Part shown: positions 6,198-13,656 of the stretch, in pieces
How the letters are laid out: the number at the start of each line of letters is the position of its first letter
Numbering within the stretch: the first letter of the stretch is position 1
Source: Ruminococcus sp. CAG:563
GTDB taxonomy: Bacteria; Bacillota; Clostridia; Oscillospirales; Acutalibacteraceae
Assembly: GCA_000434915.1 (NCBI GenBank)
Contig: FR882065.1
Span: 30,456-61,852 of the forward strand
Reading direction: 5' to 3'
Length of the DNA stretch: 31,397 nt
The notes under the pieces: model-generated
What the model was told of the DNA's origin: nothing
Seen by the model: the letters and a program-made list of their open reading frames with translations, nothing else
The model's database searches: none
Program-made: the position numbers and the translations under genes

Positions 6198-8540
6198 ATG
6201 AAATTGAATGAACTGGCTGTCGGCAAGAGTGCTGTTATACTGAGGGTTGGCGGTAAGGGTGCTCTGCGTCAGCATTTTCTTGACATGGGAATGATCCCGG
6301 GTGCAGAGGTTACCGTTATAAAGCTTGCACCGATGGGAGACCCAATGGAATTGCAGATTCACGGTTATGAGCTGACATTGAGACTTGCCGAAGCTGAGCA
6401 AATCGAGATAAAGCCTATACCAAAAATAAAGGACAAATATAAAGATGCCGATCGTATTAAGGCGACGGAACACCCGGGCTTGGGCGAAGAGGGCAAATAC
6501 CACTCAAAAGATGAGGAAAACCCGTTACCCGACGGCACAAAGCTGACTTATGCTCTTGTAGGTAATCAAAACTGCGGCAAGACCACTCTTTTTAATCAGA
6601 TTACAGGTGCAAAACAGCATGTCGGCAATTTTCCGGGTGTAACGGTTGACCGCAAGGACGGAATGATTCGTGGCTACTCAAACACGGAGGTTACGGATTT
6701 ACCCGGAATTTATTCAATGTCGCCGTTCAGCAGTGAGGAGATTGTTTCAAGAAACTTCGTTCTCAATGACAAACCCAAGGCGATAATAAATATCGTAGAT
6801 GCAACCAATATTGAAAGAAATCTTTATCTGACTATGCAGCTGCTTGAGATGAATGTGCCGATGGTGGTTGCCTTGAACATGATGGATGAGGTTGTCGGCA
6901 ATCAAGGCTCTATTGATGTTAACGGGATGGAAGCAATGCTCGGCGTGCCTGTTATCCCGATTTCTGCGGCTAAAAATGAGGGCGTTGACGAACTGATAAA
7001 GCACGCAATACATATTGCAAAGTATCAGGAGCGTCCGCTGAAACAGGATTTCTGCGATAAGAACGACCACAACGGCGCAGTTCACAGATGTATTCATGCC
7101 GTTGTTCATCTTATAGAGGACCATGCGGCAAAAGCCGAGATCCCCGTTCGTTTTGCCGCAACAAAGGCGATTGAAGGCGATCCTCTTATTCTGGATCAGC
7201 TTAAGCTCGACCAAAACGAGCATGAATTGCTTGAACACATTGTTCAACAGATGGAGGTTGAATGCGGCCTTGACCGAAGTGCGGCGATAGCCGATATGCG
7301 CTTTGATTTTATTGAAAAGCTTTGCGAAAAAACGGTTGTTAAACCGAGGGAGAGCAAGGAACGCATAAGAAGCGAAAAAATTGATAAAATACTTACAGGC
7401 AAGTATACGGCGATTCCGTGCTTCATTGCAATAATGGTTCTCGTCTTTTATCTGACCTTTAACGTTATCGGTGCATGGCTTCAGGATCTTTTGGCAATGG
7501 GAATCGACAAGCTTTCGACAATTACCGATGCGGCACTGACTGCGGCCAATGTCAATTCGGCGGTGCACAGTCTTATAATCGACGGAATATTTACCGGTGT
7601 CGGCAGCGTGCTGAGCTTTTTGCCGATAATCGTTACACTTTTCTTCTTCCTTTCAATGATGGAGGACAGCGGATATATCGCAAGAGTTGCGTTTGTTATG
7701 GATAAGCTGCTTCGAAAAATCGGACTTTCGGGCAAGAGCATTGTGCCGATGCTTATCGGATTCGGCTGTACCGTTCCTGCCGTTATGGCAACGAGGACGC
7801 TGACAAGTGAGCGTGACAGAAAGATGACGATTTTACTCACTCCGTTCATGAGCTGTTCGGCTAAGCTTCCGATTTATTCGTTCTTCGTCAGCGAATTTTT
7901 CCCGGGAAAGGGCGGACTTATCATGTCGGCTCTTTATGTCCTTGGAATCCTGCTCGGAATTTTGGCGGCATTTTTGTACAAGGGCACAATGTTCAAGGGC
8001 GAGCCTGTTCCTTTTGTTATGGAGCTTCCGAATTACCGCTTGCCGGGAATAAAGAATGTTTCCCAGCTGCTTTGGGAAAAGGCGAAGGATTTTCTGCAGA
8101 AGGCCTTTTCGATTATTCTTATTGCAACGGTTGTAGTTTGGTTCCTGCAAAGCTTTGACCTTCACTTTAATATGGTTAAGGATTCCGCAGGCAGCATTCT
8201 TGCGGTAATATCGGGAAAGATTGCTCCGATATTAAAACCTCTCGGCCTCGGCGATTGGAGAATTTGCACGGCTCTTATCAGCGGCTTTATGGCAAAGGAA
8301 AGCGTCGTTTCGACAATGCAGGTTCTTTTCGGAAGCGGAATTACAACTGTACTGACTCCGCTTGCTGCGGCTTCAATGCTTGTGTTCAGCCTTATTTATA
8401 CTCCTTGCGTTGCGGCAATCGCTTCAATCAAGCGAGAGCTTGGTCTTAAGTGGGCGGCGGGCGTTGTCGTTTGGCAGTGTGTTGTTGCGTGGGTAGTTGC
8501 ATTTCTCGTTTATCTTATAGGATCGGCGGTCGGAATATAA
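6198..8540 (+). CDS. feoB: FeoA-FeoB fusion, ferrous iron transporter
   Basis: A 780-residue fusion. Residues 1-75 form an SH3-like FeoA domain (MKLNELAVGKSAVI...HFLDMGMIPGAEV). A charged linker leads to the FeoB G domain: G1 GNQNCGKT (122-129), the GNFPGVTVD switch, G3 DLPG (167-170), G4 NMMD and G5 SAAK. A helical guanine-dissociation-inhibitor-like region follows, then two Gate-motif halves in the membrane part (GFGCTVPAVMATRT and LLTPFMSCSAKLPIY, with conserved cysteines). FeoB takes up Fe(II) under anoxic conditions, driven or gated by nucleotide hydrolysis. Gln in G1 replaces the commoner Pro. FeoA stimulates FeoB, and the fusion fixes them one to one. The ATG follows AAAGGA. The stop shares its last base with the start of the next gene. 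Confidence 0.96.
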   Translation: MKLNELAVGKSAVILRVGGKGALRQHFLDMGMIPGAEVTVIKLAPMGDPMELQIHGYELTLRLAEAEQIEIKPIPKIKDKYKDADRIKATEHPGLGEEGKYHSKDEENPLPDGTKLTYALVGNQNCGKTTLFNQITGAKQHVGNFPGVTVDRKDGMIRGYSNTEVTDLPGIYSMSPFSSEEIVSRNFVLNDKPKAIINIVDATNIERNLYLTMQLLEMNVPMVVALNMMDEVVGNQGSIDVNGMEAMLGVPVIPISAAKNEGVDELIKHAIHIAKYQERPLKQDFCDKNDHNGAVHRCIHAVVHLIEDHAAKAEIPVRFAATKAIEGDPLILDQLKLDQNEHELLEHIVQQMEVECGLDRSAAIADMRFDFIEKLCEKTVVKPRESKERIRSEKIDKILTGKYTAIPCFIAIMVLVFYLTFNVIGAWLQDLLAMGIDKLSTITDAALTAANVNSAVHSLIIDGIFTGVGSVLSFLPIIVTLFFFLSMMEDSGYIARVAFVMDKLLRKIGLSGKSIVPMLIGFGCTVPAVMATRTLTSERDRKMTILLTPFMSCSAKLPIYSFFVSEFFPGKGGLIMSALYVLGILLGILAAFLYKGTMFKGEPVPFVMELPNYRLPGIKNVSQLLWEKAKDFLQKAFSIILIATVVVWFLQSFDLHFNMVKDSAGSILAVISGKIAPILKPLGLGDWRICTALISGFMAKESVVSTMQVLFGSGITTVLTPLAAASMLVFSLIYTPCVAAIASIKRELGLKWAAGVVVWQCVVAWVVAFLVYLIGSAVGI

Positions 8541-8692
8541 TGAATATTTGGGATATCGTAATTATTGCGGTTCTTGTGCTAATAATTGTGGGTGCAGTCT
8601 GTACGATTATCAAGCGCAAGAAAAAGGGCGGCTGCTGCGGCGGAAGCTGCAGTCAATGCTCTTGCTGTAATGATAAAAATAACAAGAAATAA
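8540..8692 (+). CDS. FeoB-associated Cys-rich membrane peptide
   Basis: A 50-residue protein: a membrane helix (residues about 3-24), a basic KRKKK stop-transfer patch, then a cysteine-rich cytosolic tail with seven-residue-scale Cys clusters (GGCCGGSC, QCSCC). This matches the small FeoB-associated Cys-rich family found immediately after feoB in many Firmicutes. The ATG overlaps the feoB stop (TAATG), so translation is coupled. The cysteines suggest binding of Fe(II) or redox sensing beside the transporter, comparable in position to FeoC, but the mechanism is not established. The longer upstream reading in the same frame lies inside feoB and is not the gene. Confidence 0.85.
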   Translation: MNIWDIVIIAVLVLIIVGAVCTIIKRKKKGGCCGGSCSQCSCCNDKNNKK

Positions 8693-8697
8693 TTTTT

Positions 8698-8724
8698 AAA
8701 AAGCCTGCATTATGCGGGCTTTTT
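8698..8724 (+). terminator. Terminator of the feo operon
   Basis: AAAAAGCCTGCA and TGCGGGCTTTTT pair with one wobble around TTA; the stem ends in the T-run at 8720-8724. Confidence 0.85.
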
Positions 8725-8727
8725 ATA

Positions 8728-8756
8728 TTGACGGCAAGCGGCTTTAAGAGTAAAAT
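8728..8756 (+). promoter_or_regulatory. Promoter of the GNAT-deacylase pair
   Basis: TTGACG (8728-8733), a 17-base spacer and TAAAAT (8751-8756), immediately after the feo terminator. Confidence 0.7.
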
Positions 8757-8790
8757 CTAATCTGAAAAGAACACGTAAAGGCAGAGAATA

Positions 8791-9258
8791 ATGAGACCCG
8801 AAGCAAAATTTTTTAACGAGCTTTCCCCGACGGAAGTGTATGAAATTTTAAAAGCGAGAGTGCAGATTTTTGTTGTTGAGCAGAAGTGCGCTTATCAGGA
8901 TATAGACGATATTGATTATAAAAGCCTGCATATTTTTTATAAATCGGGCGAAAAAATCACGGCGTATTTGCGTGCTTTTCGCAAGGACGGCGAAACGGTT
9001 CAGCTCGGCAGAGTGCTTACTACAGAGCACGGAAAGGGGCTTGGCGGTGAGCTTTTGAAGAATGCAATTGAAATTGTCACGGAAAAGCTGAGACCGAAAA
9101 AAATTTACATTGAAGCGCAAACCTATGCGATAGGCTTCTATGAGCGTGAGGGCTTCGTTGTTTGCTCAGACGAATTTCTTGAGGACGGGATTCCTCATGT
9201 GAAAATGGAGTTGATTTTAGGTAGGAGGCACGAATATGAACAAACAGGAAACATATGA
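8791..9258 (+). CDS. ElaA-like GNAT N-acetyltransferase
   Basis: 155 residues, a single GNAT domain. The N-terminal LKARVQIFVVEQKCAYQDID stretch with the VEQ-x-C-x-Y-x-D(I/L)D pattern is characteristic of ElaA-type acetyltransferases. GRVLTTEHGKGLGGELL is the acetyl-CoA pyrophosphate-binding motif A, and QTYAIGFYEREGFVV is motif B, ending in the usual FYxxxGF. It should transfer an acetyl group from acetyl-CoA to an amine; the substrate of ElaA homologues is not known. The start follows AAAGG. The 3' end overlaps the next gene by 23 bases, with that gene's AGGAGG-like ribosome site inside this coding sequence, so the two are co-expressed. Confidence 0.88.
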   Translation: MRPEAKFFNELSPTEVYEILKARVQIFVVEQKCAYQDIDDIDYKSLHIFYKSGEKITAYLRAFRKDGETVQLGRVLTTEHGKGLGGELLKNAIEIVTEKLRPKKIYIEAQTYAIGFYEREGFVVCSDEFLEDGIPHVKMELILGRRHEYEQTGNI

Positions 9259-9730
9259 CTATTTAACTAAAAAGGGTGTCGAATACGAGGTGACGGAGCA
9301 TAAGGCAGTGTTCAACATGGCGGAGCTTGATGAAGTTAATTTACCTTATCCCGAATGTGACGCAAAAAATCTTTTTGTTCGTGACGATAAAAAGAGAAAT
9401 TATTATCTGATTACCGTAAAAGGTGACAAGAGGGTCAATCTAAAAGAATTCAGAAAGCAAAACGGAACGAAGCCGCTGACCTTTGCTTCACCCGAGGATT
9501 TGCTCGCAATAATGGGATTAACGCCCGGCTCGGTTACTCCGCTCGGAGTACTGAATGACACGGAGCTGAAAGTACATGCATTTATCGACAAGGATTTTCT
9601 TGACGAGCCGTATATAATCGGCGTTCACCCTAACGACAATACCGCAACGGTTTGGCTGAAAGCGGAGGAGCTTATTAAGCTGATGCGTGAGCATGGAAAT
9701 ACGGTCGATATAGTAGAATTAAGTGATTAA
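9236..9730 (+). CDS. YbaK/ProX-type aminoacyl-tRNA deacylase
   Basis: 164 residues across the whole YbaK/PrdX fold. The family signature LTPGSVTPLGVLND (G-x-V-T/S-P-x-G) is at about residues 96-109, and AKNLFVRDDKKRNYYLITVKGDKRVNL holds the conserved Lys and strand that line the active site. Members act in trans to hydrolyse misacylated tRNA; the PrdX/ProXp-ala branch, closest by length and wording, clears Ala-tRNA(Pro) made in error by prolyl-tRNA synthetase. Exact specificity is inferred. The ribosome site GGTAGGAGG lies within the upstream GNAT gene. The unit ends at the hairpin at 9733. Pairing with an acetyltransferase hints at tRNA or amino-acid quality control, but nothing in the sequence proves a joint function. 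Confidence 0.85.
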   Translation: MNKQETYDYLTKKGVEYEVTEHKAVFNMAELDEVNLPYPECDAKNLFVRDDKKRNYYLITVKGDKRVNLKEFRKQNGTKPLTFASPEDLLAIMGLTPGSVTPLGVLNDTELKVHAFIDKDFLDEPYIIGVHPNDNTATVWLKAEELIKLMREHGNTVDIVELSD

Positions 9731-9732
9731 TT

Positions 9733-9772
9733 AAATAAGGGTTGTCAAATGGCAATCCTTATTTACTTTTTA
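9733..9772 (+). terminator. Terminator after the deacylase gene
   Basis: AAATAAGGGTTG (9733-9744) pairs with CAATCCTTATTT (9753-9764) with one wobble, followed by ACTTTTTATT. Confidence 0.8.
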
Positions 9773-9790
9773 TTAATTTTTTGGTAGAAT
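9762..9790 (+). promoter_or_regulatory. Probable promoter of the GTPase-NYN gene
   Basis: TTTACT (9762-9767), a 17-base spacer and TAGAAT (9785-9790). The -35 box overlaps the end of the preceding terminator. A second TAGAAT follows a few bases downstream. Confidence 0.45.
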
Positions 9791-9820
9791 ATTTTTAGAA
9801 TATTATCAATCGAGGTAGCT

Positions 9821-12367
9821 ATGAAAAAGATCATTGCAGGAATTTTGGCTCATGTTGATGCAGGCAAAACAACGCTTGCCGAAGCGATGCTTTATCGCAC
9901 GGGAAAATTGCGTAAAATAGGTCGTGTCGATCACGGCGATACGGCTTTGGATACCCATACCCTTGAGCGTGAAAGAGGTATCACGATTTTTGCAAGTCAG
10001 GCGGTTTTCTCAACGGATAAAATGGAGGTTACATTGCTTGATACCCCCGGTCACGTCGATTTCTCCTCCGAGACGGAACGAACTCTCGGCGTGCTCGATT
10101 ATGCTATTCTTGTTATCAGCGGACTTGACGGCGTGCAGTCTCACACGCTGACCTTGTGGAAGCTTTTGAGGCTCTACGGTGTTCCGACATTTGTTTTTGT
10201 GACAAAAATGGACTTTGCGAGAAAGAGCCGCGAGGAGATAATCGAAAACCTCAATTCCGAGCTTGACGGAGAATTTGTTGATTTCGGCGATGAGGCTGCC
10301 ATGTCGGAGGGGTTGGCACTTTGCAGCGAGAGCATGATGGAAAAATATCTCGGCGGCGAAACGATAGATGAAAGGGAAATCGCCGAAGCAATTAAATTAA
10401 GGCAGGTCTTTCCGTGCTTTTTCGGCTCAGGCTTGAAGCTTGACGGAATTGACGAATTCATAGATGCACTTGAAAAATATACGATTCAGCCTGAATATTC
10501 CGAAGCTTTCGGTGCAAAGGTTTTCAAAATAAGCCATGATCCGCAGGGCGTGCGTTTGACCCACATCAAGGTCACGGGCGGTTCGATTAAGGTCAGAGAG
10601 ATGATAGGCGATGAAAAAATCAGCGGCATAAGAATCTATTCCGGTGCAAAATTTACAACGGCGGACGAAGGAAAGTCAGGCGAAATATGCGCATTGACAG
10701 GACTTGACAAAACGCATAACGGTCAGGGCCTCGGATTTGAAGCGGCGGGGGAGAGACCGACGCTTGAACCGGTCATGAACTATCGTGTCGTGCTCCCCGA
10801 CGGATGCGATGCAGATACGATTTTGCCGAAGCTTCGTGAGCTTGAGGAGGAAGACCCTCAACTCCATGTGACTTGGAACAGCCATTTGAAAGAGATTCAT
10901 GTCGGACTTATGGGAGATGTTCAGGCCGAGATACTCAAAAGTATTGTTGCAGAGCGTTTCGGCGTAAAAATAGATATCGACTCGGGCAGGGTCATGTATA
11001 AGGAGACGATAGAGAACAAGGTTGAGGGTATCGGTCACTATGAGCCTTTGCGTCATTATGCCGAGGTTCACCTAATTATGGAACCTTTGCCGAGGGGCAG
11101 CGGTCTTGTATTCAGAACGGATTGCAGCGAGGACACGCTCGACAGAAACTGGCAAAGGCTGATACTTATGCACCTGGGCGAAAAACAGCACCTCGGTGTG
11201 CTGACAGGTTCGCCGATAACGGACATGAGAATTACCCTTGCGGCAGGCAGGGCACACATTAAGCATACCGAGGGCGGCGATTTTCGTCAGGCGACCTACA
11301 GAGCGGTACGTCAGGGACTTATGCAGGCGAAATCGAAGCTGCTTGAGCCTTACTTTTCGTTTAGACTTGAGGTGCCGAGCGAGCAGATAGGCAGGGCCAT
11401 AAACGATATAAGGATGAAATCGGGAAGCTTTGATTCACCAGAGGAGAGCGGCGGAATATCGGTTCTGAGGGGCAGAGCACCCGTCACTGAGTTGAACGGT
11501 TACGCATCCGAGGTTGCGGCTTATACGGGCGGCAGAGGCCGTCTCTATTGCGAGAGTGCAGGCTATGACGATTGCCACAATGCCGAAAAGGTGATAGCCG
11601 AGCTTGCCTATGACCCCGAAGCCGATCTTGAAAATACACCGGATTCAGTATTTTGCGCTCACGGAGGCGGCTTCGGCGTGAAGTGGAACAAGGTCGGAGA
11701 GTATATGCACCTTGAAAGCTGTCTTGAAAAAGAAAAGCCCTACACTCCGCCCGTCAATCGCAGAAATCTGCACATTGACGATAAGGAGCTTGAGGCTATA
11801 ATGGAGCGAGAATTCGGCAAGCCGAAATATGAGCTTTACAGACCGACGTCGAAAAATAATGATGAAAATCAAACGGATTTTGAGATGACCGAACGCAAAA
11901 GCTATGTTCTCGTTGACGGCTATAACGTTATTTTTGCATGGGACGAGCTGAAAAGCCTTGCCGATACCGACCTCGGAGCGGCGAGAGAGCGGCTGATGGA
12001 AATTCTTTGCAATTACAGTGCGTATACGAAAAATAACGTCGTGCTCGTTTTCGATGCATACAAGGTGCCGGGCAACACAGGCGAGCGATTTGACTTTCAC
12101 AATATTCATGTTGTTTACACCAAGGAGAGGGAGCTGGGCGACGTTTATATCGAAAAGCTTATATCGGAGATCGGCAAGAATGACCGAGTGAGGGTCGTTA
12201 CGTCGGATAATCTTATTCAGCTTTCGGCGGTTCGCTTCGGCGTTCTGAGAATGTCTGCGGCGGAGTTTGAGCGTGAGGTTGATTCCGTTCACGCAAAAAT
12301 CGGCAAATTTCTCGACGAAATCAGAGAGAAAAACCCTAAAACGAAGATTGATGAAATTGTAAAATAA
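9821..12367 (+). CDS. EF-G/TetM-like translational GTPase fused to an NYN nuclease domain
   Basis: 848 residues. The first roughly 660 read as an EF-G-family factor closest to TetM/TetO ribosomal protection proteins: G1 AHVDAGKTT (10-18), G2 RGITI, G3 DTPGH, G4 TKMD (Thr in place of the usual Asn), then domains II-V, including the domain IV/V stretches PRGSGLVF and SFRLEVPSEQIGRA. After a linker (about 660-692), residues 695-830 form a YacP-like NYN domain of the PIN superfamily, with the acidic set D699 in VDGYNV, D745 in VFDAYKV and D796 in TSDN. NYN domains are metal-dependent RNases; TetM-like factors bind the ribosomal A site. Together they suggest ribosome-directed RNA cleavage or rescue, which is inference. 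True tetracycline resistance should not be assumed. The start follows GAGGTAG. Confidence 0.88.
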   Translation: MKKIIAGILAHVDAGKTTLAEAMLYRTGKLRKIGRVDHGDTALDTHTLERERGITIFASQAVFSTDKMEVTLLDTPGHVDFSSETERTLGVLDYAILVISGLDGVQSHTLTLWKLLRLYGVPTFVFVTKMDFARKSREEIIENLNSELDGEFVDFGDEAAMSEGLALCSESMMEKYLGGETIDEREIAEAIKLRQVFPCFFGSGLKLDGIDEFIDALEKYTIQPEYSEAFGAKVFKISHDPQGVRLTHIKVTGGSIKVREMIGDEKISGIRIYSGAKFTTADEGKSGEICALTGLDKTHNGQGLGFEAAGERPTLEPVMNYRVVLPDGCDADTILPKLRELEEEDPQLHVTWNSHLKEIHVGLMGDVQAEILKSIVAERFGVKIDIDSGRVMYKETIENKVEGIGHYEPLRHYAEVHLIMEPLPRGSGLVFRTDCSEDTLDRNWQRLILMHLGEKQHLGVLTGSPITDMRITLAAGRAHIKHTEGGDFRQATYRAVRQGLMQAKSKLLEPYFSFRLEVPSEQIGRAINDIRMKSGSFDSPEESGGISVLRGRAPVTELNGYASEVAAYTGGRGRLYCESAGYDDCHNAEKVIAELAYDPEADLENTPDSVFCAHGGGFGVKWNKVGEYMHLESCLEKEKPYTPPVNRRNLHIDDKELEAIMEREFGKPKYELYRPTSKNNDENQTDFEMTERKSYVLVDGYNVIFAWDELKSLADTDLGAARERLMEILCNYSAYTKNNVVLVFDAYKVPGNTGERFDFHNIHVVYTKERELGDVYIEKLISEIGKNDRVRVVTSDNLIQLSAVRFGVLRMSAAEFEREVDSVHAKIGKFLDEIREKNPKTKIDEIVK

Positions 12368-12403
12368 AAAGAGCAGTGATGATTTCATGTTTCATCACTG
12401 CTC
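12366..12403 (-). terminator. Terminator of the V-type ATPase operon
   Basis: GAGCAGTGATGA (12371-12382) and TCATCACTGCTC (12392-12403) pair perfectly over 12 bp. On the minus strand a TTTTTATTTT run follows, so it ends the leftward operon. It may also stop the rightward GTPase transcript, whose stop codon it abuts. Confidence 0.85.
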
Positions 12404-12411
12404 ATTGCTGT

Positions 12412-12966
12412 TCAGCTTTGTTTCAAAAGCTCGTAAACCGTTTGATATTTTTCCTGGGAATAATCCTTGTCGAGGGAGAAATCGGAATTGCCTGCGATTT
12501 CAACGACATCTTTTTGACTGCCCTTGAAAAATTTCTTCGCATAGGAATTTACCTGATAAAGAGCTTCGGCGTAAACGTCCTCATCCCTGACCGTTGCAAC
12601 AAGCGATTTAATATCGTCGCTCAGCGTGTCGCTTTCGGCAAGGTCTGAGTTTGAGAAAGCAATCAATCGAAGCGCAAGGCTTGCCGCTTTTGTCGATGAA
12701 CCTGCCGTGCCGATCGGGAGATTTTTGATATCGGTAAAGATGTCCTTAATGGTATCTTCCTTTTTCGGAGCCTCAGTCGTCGTTTCCGTTTCGGATTCTG
12801 CCGTGGTCTCCGGCTCGGTCGGTTCGGTTTGTTTTTCGGTTGTTGTCACTTCGGTCGTGGTCGGGTCATCTTTGCCAAAGGGGAGGGAGCATGCGCCGAA
12901 AGAGGAGATTACGAGGGCGAACGCAGAAACGATCACAAGAGTTTTAATTGCTTTTACCATAATCAT
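12412..12966 (-). CDS. Small lipoprotein at the end of the V-ATPase operon
   Basis: 184 residues. The N-terminus has the features of a lipoprotein signal: a Lys-containing n-region, a hydrophobic core (VIVSAFALVISSF) and a lipobox-like FGAC with Cys26 as the probable lipidated residue. A Thr/Glu/Pro-rich spacer (about 36-70) follows, then a mostly helical domain of about 110 residues that I do not recognise. The ATG at 12966 overlaps the subunit D stop in an ATGA, which argues for coupled translation. A second in-frame ATG at 12960 has a better distance from the AAGGA ribosome site, so either start is possible. It would sit on the outer face of the membrane. Its place as the last gene of the ATPase operon is the only functional clue. 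Confidence 0.75.
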   Translation of the reverse strand: MIMVKAIKTLVIVSAFALVISSFGACSLPFGKDDPTTTEVTTTEKQTEPTEPETTAESETETTTEAPKKEDTIKDIFTDIKNLPIGTAGSSTKAASLALRLIAFSNSDLAESDTLSDDIKSLVATVRDEDVYAEALYQVNSYAKKFFKGSQKDVVEIAGNSDFSLDKDYSQEKYQTVYELLKQS

Positions 12967-13574
12967 TTTCCTTTCTGTCGTTTAATGACTTTGAGCCTTG
13001 AGAAGTCCTCACGCTCTTTTTCGTCAAGTGCATCGGAAATGAACTTGACGGTTGATGTGAATTTCGGAATCATAACGTTGCTCAGAGCGTTTGTACGCTT
13101 CTGAGTTTTTTTGATTGCGTCGGCAAGACGCATAACGTTGCTTTCGATTTCAGCCAGCTGAACCGTCAGCTTTTTGACCTCTTCAAAGTTAATATATGCC
13201 TCGTCAAGCAAAGAATTGCTCGAATTAAGACCGTAGTAAAAATATCTGTCGCGTTCGTCGAGCGTAATTTGCGGCAGTTCAACACCCATAACGCTCCTGA
13301 CGGTCATGTGCAGACCGTTATCAACGGGGATACATTCGGCAAAGGAGGAACAGTTACCGATTGATATCTGTGCCTGCTCGAGAGCGTAATAAGCCTTGGC
13401 ATATGCCGTATTAATCTCGCTCTGAATGGTCGAAGCCTTTTCGCTCATTGTCATAATTTCACGGATAAGAATATTTCTTTTTCTGTCCATGAGGTCGTAA
13501 CCGAGCTTAGCCAGCTCCAATGATTTTTTGGTGGCAATGAGATTGTTTTTGGTCGGAAAAACTTTTGAACTCAT
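12963..13574 (-). CDS. ntpD: V-type ATPase subunit D
   Basis: 203 residues, the usual length for the central rotor subunit that runs through the A3B3 hexamer and transmits rotation to the membrane ring. The N-terminal PTKNNLIATKKSLELAKLGYDLMDRKRNILIREI stretch is the family hallmark, followed by two long helices that form an antiparallel coiled coil and a central VMGVELP loop. The C-terminus ends in a basic KRQKGK tail. The ATG is preceded by GAAAGGAGAA. It lies 82 bases after subunit B, with a small hairpin in between, and its stop overlaps the lipoprotein gene. Confidence 0.95.
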   Translation of the reverse strand: MSSKVFPTKNNLIATKKSLELAKLGYDLMDRKRNILIREIMTMSEKASTIQSEINTAYAKAYYALEQAQISIGNCSSFAECIPVDNGLHMTVRSVMGVELPQITLDERDRYFYYGLNSSNSLLDEAYINFEEVKKLTVQLAEIESNVMRLADAIKKTQKRTNALSNVMIPKFTSTVKFISDALDEKEREDFSRLKVIKRQKGK

Positions 13575-13622
13575 CGACTGTTCTCCTTTCGTAAAGTTAA
13601 GCGGGTGTATTTAGAAATTGTT

Positions 13623-13641
13623 ATCAACCTCGCAGGTTGAT
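13623..13641 (-). other. Intercistronic hairpin between subunits B and D
   Basis: ATCAACCT and AGGTTGAT form a perfect 8-bp stem around a three-base loop, with no T-run on the minus strand. It lies in the widest gap of the operon and could mark mRNA processing or uncouple D from B. Function is inference. Confidence 0.4.
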
Positions 13642-13656
13642 TTTGTCGAGAACGGA

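Noticed and set aside
6747..7568. 273-codon minus-strand frame inside feoAB
   Set aside because: Antisense to highly conserved FeoB coding sequence; His/Asn/Arg-rich composition typical of shadow frames, no ribosome site.
9821..12367. Acquired tetracycline-resistance gene
   Set aside because: Similarity to TetM is family-wide; there is a C-terminal NYN fusion, no mobile-element context and base composition like the neighbours.
11645..12388. 247-codon minus-strand frame under the GTPase-NYN gene
   Set aside because: Antisense to the NYN domain, whose motifs are intact; it begins inside the operon terminator area.
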